From Cyanobacteria bacterium UBA9579 (GTDB lineage: Bacteria > Cyanobacteriota > Vampirovibrionia > Gastranaerophilales > UBA9579): 9,513 nucleotides of DNA. The translations under genes were made by a program, and so were the position numbers. The notes under the pieces were generated by a model. That model was not told the DNA's origin, ran no database searches, and saw nothing but the letters and a program-made list of their open reading frames with translations. Location: positions 1 to 9,513 of the forward strand of contig DNSU01000003.1 of the NCBI GenBank assembly GCA_003499585.1, read 5' to 3'. Shown here in pieces: positions 5,419 to 9,513 of the stretch; positions within the stretch are counted from its first letter, which is position 1; the number at the start of each line of letters is the position of its first letter.

Positions 5419-7008
5419 TTACGACTCTCCTATAGGCTTTCTTAAATTCGGGCATGGCCTCGAAGGACGCAACTGTTCCTCAGAAGTCGGACAAGGCTGT
5501 TCTTTTACAGGATCTGGTGTGGATGGCTTTTTCTCCTGATTAGGTACTGGTTTTACTACCGGTTTTTGTGTCGGCACACATGGAACAGGAGATGCAGGTA
5601 CTGCCTTTACCGGACAAGGCCTTACTATTTTATCCTGATCTTCACCATCAAGGTATTGTTCTAATTGTTCACACTCTTCAAGGGCTGCTCCCGGTTTTCC
5701 AAATAATAACCTGAGCAACAGAAAACGTTTACTCAGTAATTCGCTAGTGCCTTCAGCAAGACAGTCTACTTGTTTAGCAGCTTGATTATGACTTTCTATA
5801 GCCTGATTAGTATTCATAATTGTCCTAATAATTAAGCCTCTAGTATCACTATCAATTTCTGCTTCTCCAAATCTACTTATAACTTGTTCTGTTTTGCCAA
5901 ACACATCCTGTGCTCGGCCAAAAGTTCTTGTAGCTTCATAAAAAGCAGCGCTTGTATTTGGAATCAAGCCTGTTTGTTTTACATCAGAATAAATATCACC
6001 TGTATAGCAGTTAAGGTTGGTAACAAAACTATCCATGCTTTCTAATAACGAGTTAACGTTACTTATTGTATCAACGAGGCCAAGCCCAGCACCAAGCCCG
6101 GCTGCACCACCTATATCAAAACCTTCAATAGCGGTTTCTGCTTTGCCTAGTAATCTTCCTATCCCTCCAAAAGTACTTTTGATACCTTGTTGAATATCTG
6201 CATCAGCTAAAAGTTCATTTAAACTTCTTGTAAACTGACTAATATTAGTTGCCGTTTCTTTTATATTACTTTTAATTTCAGGATCACCCATCAGTGTTTC
6301 AACACCCTGTGCTGCCTCAGATATAGCAGCTAAAGTATCTCTTATATCTCCTTTAAGTTGAGGATCTCCGACGAAACTGTTAACATTTTCTGCAATTTCA
6401 CTTATATCAGTCGCTGCTTTTGATCCTTGTTTAAAGAAATTGTTTATTTCTCCTTTATTTGCCTGTAATAGAGTCTGTAATGTAACAGACATTGCATTAG
6501 CATTCTTCATTGTCTGCTCCAAATTTGTTATGATTCTATCCAGTCTTCCGCTTTTTACTTGTCTTTCAAAGAAATCCTGAAGATCCTCAATACCAAAAGG
6601 AGTTCGTCCTTCTATGCAGCTTCCATCTACTAGACAAACATCAGCAGGTCTTTGAGGATAGTTTATACTGATATATTTCTGCCCTGTAATCCCTTCTTGC
6701 CTGACCTGTGCATAAACGTTCTGAGGCAGCTTTAAGTCTTTTTCATATATATCTATATAAATCATTGTATATCTATAATTTTCAGAAAAACCAACTTTAG
6801 ATATTTCACCAATGTTTACACCCTGATAATAAACAGGCAATCCTGAAGAGACAGGCCCGGGATCCGAAAACCTTGCACATACAGACATTGCAGGAGTAAC
6901 TGCAAAATATCTAAGCCATAATATGCTGAAAATTAATAAAGCTAAAGTTAATATTATAAATATACCTGCTTTAAGTTCGGCTCCTTTTTTCTCTGTTTCC
7001 TTAGGCAT
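5419..7008 (-). CDS. mlaD: MlaD-like MCE-domain substrate-binding protein of a lipid ABC transporter
   Basis: Membrane-anchored periplasmic subunit that should sit on MlaE and channel phospholipid or another hydrophobic molecule. Residues 14-35 are an N-terminal membrane anchor after a charged start; 42-118 form a single MCE domain (ARFSDPGPVSSGLPVYYQGVNIGEI ... GITGQKYISI). At 529 residues it is far longer than E. coli MlaD (about 180), closer to mycobacterial Mce or cyanobacterial/plant TGD2-like forms. The extra part is mainly helical, with three 27-residue repeats at 214-294, a Gly-rich stretch near 300, and a Pro-rich tail from 463 with Cys at 465, 477, 506 and 519. GAGGAG nine bases upstream supports the ATG. 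Last gene of the operon, 56 bases after mlaF. The symbol is by family; equivalence to E. coli MlaD is not implied. Confidence 0.88.
   Translation of the reverse strand: MPKETEKKGAELKAGIFIILTLALLIFSILWLRYFAVTPAMSVCARFSDPGPVSSGLPVYYQGVNIGEISKVGFSENYRYTMIYIDIYEKDLKLPQNVYAQVRQEGITGQKYISINYPQRPADVCLVDGSCIEGRTPFGIEDLQDFFERQVKSGRLDRIITNLEQTMKNANAMSVTLQTLLQANKGEINNFFKQGSKAATDISEIAENVNSFVGDPQLKGDIRDTLAAISEAAQGVETLMGDPEIKSNIKETATNISQFTRSLNELLADADIQQGIKSTFGGIGRLLGKAETAIEGFDIGGAAGLGAGLGLVDTISNVNSLLESMDSFVTNLNCYTGDIYSDVKQTGLIPNTSAAFYEATRTFGRAQDVFGKTEQVISRFGEAEIDSDTRGLIIRTIMNTNQAIESHNQAAKQVDCLAEGTSELLSKRFLLLRLLFGKPGAALEECEQLEQYLDGEDQDKIVRPCPVKAVPASPVPCVPTQKPVVKPVPNQEKKPSTPDPVKEQPCPTSEEQLRPSRPCPNLRKPIGES
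6127..6369 (-). repeat. Three 27-residue repeats in the MCE protein
   Basis: Residues 214-240, 241-267 and 268-294 share the pattern (G/A)D(P/A)x(I/L)(K/Q)xxIxxT followed by a helix with hydrophobic spacing, starting GDPQLK, GDPEIK and ADADIQ. The spacing is exactly 27 residues both times, and the third copy is the most diverged. Such helical repeats are likely to make up the needle or tunnel that MCE hexamers build across the periplasm (inference). Confidence 0.7.
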
Positions 7009-7064
7009 ATATTAATACTCCTCTAATTCATCTTGCTTCTATCTGGATATTGTTTTATTAAAAA

Positions 7065-7808
7065 CTATTGATTTTCTTCTTCATATTGTTTTCTGCAAGC
7101 TTCTAAGGTTTTTCTTTCCCTAAAACTACAGGGGTAAGGTGATTTTTCTGTTTTAAATTCTTGGTTTGTTCCCTGCCAGACAATATGTCCGTTATCTAAA
7201 ATAAAAACTCTCTCTGAAATATGTTTAATGGTATCAATATCATGGGTTACTATTATTGAAGTTACACCTATTTGATCTCTTAATTCGACCATATCTTCTT
7301 CAAGTTTATATGCTGTAGCCGGGTCTAATCCTGTGCTGGGTTCGTCATATAACAAAATCCCCGGATGCAAAGCCAATGCTCTGGCTATGCTTATTCTTTT
7401 TTGCATACCTCCGGACAATTCCCCCGGATACATTTCCGCGGTATGTTGAAGTTTTACTATTTGTAATGCCTCATCAACTCTTTTATCAATTTCATCCGAA
7501 CTTAAATCAGTAGTTTCCTGAAGAGATAAAGCTATGTTTTTCCAGATTGTCATTGAATTAAAAAGAGCAGCATACTGAAAAGCCATACCAATTCGTTCAG
7601 ACCTGATAATAATCTCTCCTGCATCAGGTTCAATAAGCCCTGTAATTAACTTTAAAATAGTACTTTTACCTGAACCTGAAGGGCCTGCAATAGATACTAT
7701 TTCCCCTGGATAAATCTCTAAAGATAGATCTTCAAGCACTTTCTTTTTACCAAAAGCGAGATCTACGTTTTTAAAGCTTATTATAGATTGTTCCTGATTT
7801 TTTGCCAT
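7065..7808 (-). CDS. mlaF: MlaF-like ABC transporter ATPase
   Basis: Cytoplasmic ATPase that powers the MlaE permease. The 247 residues hold all motifs: Walker A GPSGSGKST (42-50), Q-loop Q78 within GMAFQYAALFNSMTIWKNIAL (75-95, the typical MlaF form), signature LSGGMQKR (131-138), Walker B ILLYDEP (151-157) with the catalytic Glu, and the H-loop His189 (IVTHD). It belongs to the Mla/Ttg2/TGD3 branch by this core and its neighbours. The ATG follows the mlaE stop directly (TAAATG), with GGAG five bases upstream inside the mlaE end, so the two are probably translationally coupled. Its C-terminus (after 222) is short and charged, with two cysteines. Confidence 0.95.
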   Translation of the reverse strand: MAKNQEQSIISFKNVDLAFGKKKVLEDLSLEIYPGEIVSIAGPSGSGKSTILKLITGLIEPDAGEIIIRSERIGMAFQYAALFNSMTIWKNIALSLQETTDLSSDEIDKRVDEALQIVKLQHTAEMYPGELSGGMQKRISIARALALHPGILLYDEPSTGLDPATAYKLEEDMVELRDQIGVTSIIVTHDIDTIKHISERVFILDNGHIVWQGTNQEFKTEKSPYPCSFRERKTLEACRKQYEEENQ

Positions 7809-8561
7809 TTATACTCCAAAAAATATTGATGTAATAAGGTAATTAAAAGTAAAAATCATAATTATGCTCCATACAACAGTTTTTGTAGCGGCAGTACCAA
7901 CAGCCTCAGCACCACCCCGAACCTGTAAACCTGTTGTTGTAGCAATAATAGCTATAATACCTCCAAACACACTTGCTTTTATCATCATTACAAAAGTATC
8001 AGTTATTTCAACAAACATTCTTACAGAGTCCAAATAAATTGAATAACTTAAATCCACAACAACATTAGCTAATATCATGCCGGAAAGAATAGATAATAAA
8101 GCAGCAAGTATTGTTAACAGCGGGCCTACTATAGCGGCTGCAATAAGTCTCGGAACCAATAGATATTTAATAGGATTAATTCCTAATACTTCTAATGCAT
8201 CTACTTGCTCTGATGCTTTCATACTGCCAATTTCTGCTGTTATTGCAGCACCAACTCTTCCGGCTACAACAATAGCTGTTATAACAGGAGCCAGCTCTCT
8301 AACTACAGCAACGCCAATAAGGCCACCTATAAAGTATTCAGCTCCAAAGTTTCTCATCTCTTTAGCTAACTGTGTAGTCATAGCAAGACCAATGAAAATA
8401 GCTGTTATACTAACAATAAATAATGATCCGATACCGGCTTTATCTATCTGAATAGCAGTATTTCCAATATCTACTTTACCTTTAATGATATATTTAATAG
8501 ACTGAACAAAGTTAATACCAGCCTGCCCAATATCCATAATTATTTGTTTAGCAAATACCAT
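7809..8561 (-). CDS. mlaE: MlaE-like ABC transporter permease (DUF140/MlaE family)
   Basis: Inner-membrane permease of the lipid transporter, partner of the downstream MlaF and MCE proteins. At 250 residues it has the family length. Hydrophobic segments lie near 46-64, 78-102, 138-169, 196-212 and 229-249. The conserved cytoplasmic loop is complete: VRELAPVITAIVVAGRVGAAITAEIGSM (87-114) followed by the family signature EQVDALEVLGINP (118-130). The C-terminal GAEAVGTAAT block (217-226) is also typical. The ATG has AGAGG six bases upstream. It starts 24 bases after the stop of the M48 gene. No MlaB-like STAS protein or MlaC is visible in the window, as in cyanobacterial/plastid-type systems (inference). 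Confidence 0.95.
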   Translation of the reverse strand: MVFAKQIIMDIGQAGINFVQSIKYIIKGKVDIGNTAIQIDKAGIGSLFIVSITAIFIGLAMTTQLAKEMRNFGAEYFIGGLIGVAVVRELAPVITAIVVAGRVGAAITAEIGSMKASEQVDALEVLGINPIKYLLVPRLIAAAIVGPLLTILAALLSILSGMILANVVVDLSYSIYLDSVRMFVEITDTFVMMIKASVFGGIIAIIATTTGLQVRGGAEAVGTAATKTVVWSIIMIFTFNYLITSIFFGV

Positions 8562-8585
8562 AGTGAGCCTCTTTAAATTGCATTT

Positions 8586-9371
8586 TTACAGTTGTGTTTT
8601 AACCTGATGAAAAACAGGTCTATCTATGATCAATCCCGGTTGATTCAGATTATTCTGCCTTATATAAGCATCAACATGTCTTACTCTGTCTTCACTGGTA
8701 GGATGACTCGCGGTAAAGTTGGAAAGAAACCCTCTTCTCTCAATTTCTTGCAAAGATTGCAAAAGCCTTACCATGCCATAAGGAGAATAGCCTGATCTGG
8801 CTAGTATTATAGTACCGATTTCATCTGCCTGAGTTTCTTCTCTCTGAGAGAATCTTTGCAGGACAATAAATTGTGCCAAACGTGGAACAACTGCCTGTGG
8901 ATTATAATTCAATAATCTTCCAAGATAATCAAAACTTAAATCAAGACCAAGCTCGGTTAAAGCCAGTTCCACATGATGCCTGGCAACGATATGAGCAATT
9001 TCATGCGCCAGAACAGCTGCTAATTCACTCTCGGTTCCAAGAAAATTAAGCATGCCGGTTGTTATATAAATATATCCACCAGGAGAAGCAAAGGCATTTA
9101 TGTTTGGATCTCTAATAACAATAAAATTAAATGGTATATCGGGCCTTCCGGAGTTACGGGCTAAAGCTTGGCCTAAAGAACTGACATAAGTTTGTACGGT
9201 TTGATTATTCAAAACATTTCTTGTTCTTAAAATCTCCTCATTTACCTGTAATCCAAGATTATTATCAGGGTTTACCGTTATATTTGCTTGTGAAAACACA
9301 GGACAAGATTGTAGAAAAAAAACAGAAAAACAGCATATTAAAAATATTGATAACAGGCGAATTCTTTTCAT
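8586..9371 (-). CDS. Exported M48 family zinc metallopeptidase
   Basis: Envelope metallopeptidase of the M48 family (Oma1/LoiP/BepA-like), which in proteobacteria clears or matures misassembled outer-membrane proteins. Residues 1-29 are a signal peptide: MKR, then a hydrophobic core, ending SQA; C23 in LQSC could instead be a lipid-modified cysteine, but Gln at -2 is atypical. The catalytic domain follows: NAFASPGGYIYITTGML (92-108), HEIAH (123-127), third ligand probably E179 in EETQAD, then SHPTSEDR (222-229). At 261 residues it has the size of LoiP/YcaL and lacks the BepA TPR domain. GAGGTG upstream gives a strong ribosome binding site for the ATG. First gene of the operon with mlaEFD. Substrate unknown. 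Confidence 0.92.
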   Translation of the reverse strand: MKRIRLLSIFLICCFSVFFLQSCPVFSQANITVNPDNNLGLQVNEEILRTRNVLNNQTVQTYVSSLGQALARNSGRPDIPFNFIVIRDPNINAFASPGGYIYITTGMLNFLGTESELAAVLAHEIAHIVARHHVELALTELGLDLSFDYLGRLLNYNPQAVVPRLAQFIVLQRFSQREETQADEIGTIILARSGYSPYGMVRLLQSLQEIERRGFLSNFTASHPTSEDRVRHVDAYIRQNNLNQPGLIIDRPVFHQVKTQL

Positions 9372-9513
9372 CTTTTCACCTCTTTAATCCCCGTAATTTT
9401 AAAACCATTCCTTGTTAACAGGCGTTAATTTTTAAACAGTATTACACGAAAACCAAGCTGGTATATTCACCACATGTACTTAACCCTTCCAAAAATATTT
9501 TAGATATACACTG
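9372..9513 (-). promoter_or_regulatory. Leader region of the M48-mla operon; promoter not resolved
   Basis: No coding sequence is evident here on either strand; a short open stretch at the right edge ends in a stop (23 codons from the edge) and could be the tail of a gene or chance. Candidate elements are weak: TTGGTT with TAAAAA 16 bases later on the minus strand, and an inverted repeat TTAAC-AGGC-GTTAA (9415-9428) next to the palindrome TGTTAACA (9413-9420). The operon promoter is probably in this stretch, but I cannot fix it. Confidence 0.35.

Noticed and set aside
8077..8451. Open frame of 124 codons on the plus strand inside mlaE
   Set aside because: It lies wholly antisense to a gene with complete family motifs, its protein has no recognisable domain, and no ribosome binding site stands out. 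It is a shadow of mlaE codon usage.
9303..9305. Lipoprotein signal at Cys23 of the M48 peptidase
   Set aside because: The sequence LQSC has Leu and Ser in place but Gln at -2, which fits poorly; cleavage after SQA at residue 29 is at least as likely. Left as an open alternative in the gene entry.
9441..9513. Possible C-terminal end of a further minus-strand gene at the right edge
   Set aside because: One frame stays open from the edge for 23 codons before a stop, but its residues show no domain or family pattern and the length is too short to distinguish from chance.

Overview
The window is clearly AT-rich, with genes tightly packed on both strands. It looks like chromosomal DNA from a diderm (outer-membrane) bacterium with flagellar or other ion-driven motor genes. 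Three things point, as inference, to a non-photosynthetic relative of Cyanobacteria (Melainabacteria/Vampirovibrionia type). The DUF3326 family is mostly known from cyanobacteria and plastid-bearing eukaryotes. The TilS core motif reads TGHT, as I recall from cyanobacterial and plastid TilS, rather than the TAHH form of E. coli. An Mla/TGD-type MlaE-MlaF-MlaD lipid transporter is present. No sequence search was possible, so this placement is tentative.

Layout, left to right. On the minus strand is motA (23-811), followed at the window edge by a strong Shine-Dalgarno that probably belongs to motB. motA has its own upstream block: a rho-independent terminator ending the previous gene (940-977), a good sigma70-type promoter (896-924) and a perfect inverted repeat over its -10/+1 region. 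That previous gene encodes an unrecognised 70-residue protein (1075-1287, minus). A 123-bp divergent intergenic region separates it from a plus-strand cluster: tilS (1411-2784), hpt (2822-3367) and a DUF3326 gene (3398-4438). tilS-hpt is a widely conserved pair; DUF3326 sits in the downstream position where ftsH often lies in other bacteria.

The DUF3326 gene converges, 37 bp apart, on a minus-strand gene for an unrecognised zincin-type metallopeptidase-like protein (4476-5315). Between that gene and the next operon is a long hairpin with a U tract. It is a plausible terminator for the operon upstream and also contains the ribosome binding site of the peptidase gene.

The right half is a four-gene minus-strand operon read in the order M48 metallopeptidase (8586-9371), mlaE permease (7809-8561), mlaF ATPase (7065-7808), mlaD-like MCE protein (5419-7008). 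The three mla products should form an inner-membrane lipid transporter. The MCE subunit has an unusually long C-terminal part with three 27-residue helical repeats and a proline/cysteine-rich tail. The exported M48 peptidase heading the operon suggests a link between envelope protein quality control and lipid traffic. I saw no tRNA, rRNA, CRISPR array, insertion sequence or prophage in the window; the best candidates for new biology are the zincin, the DUF3326 gene, the MCE tail and the two RNA/DNA control elements.
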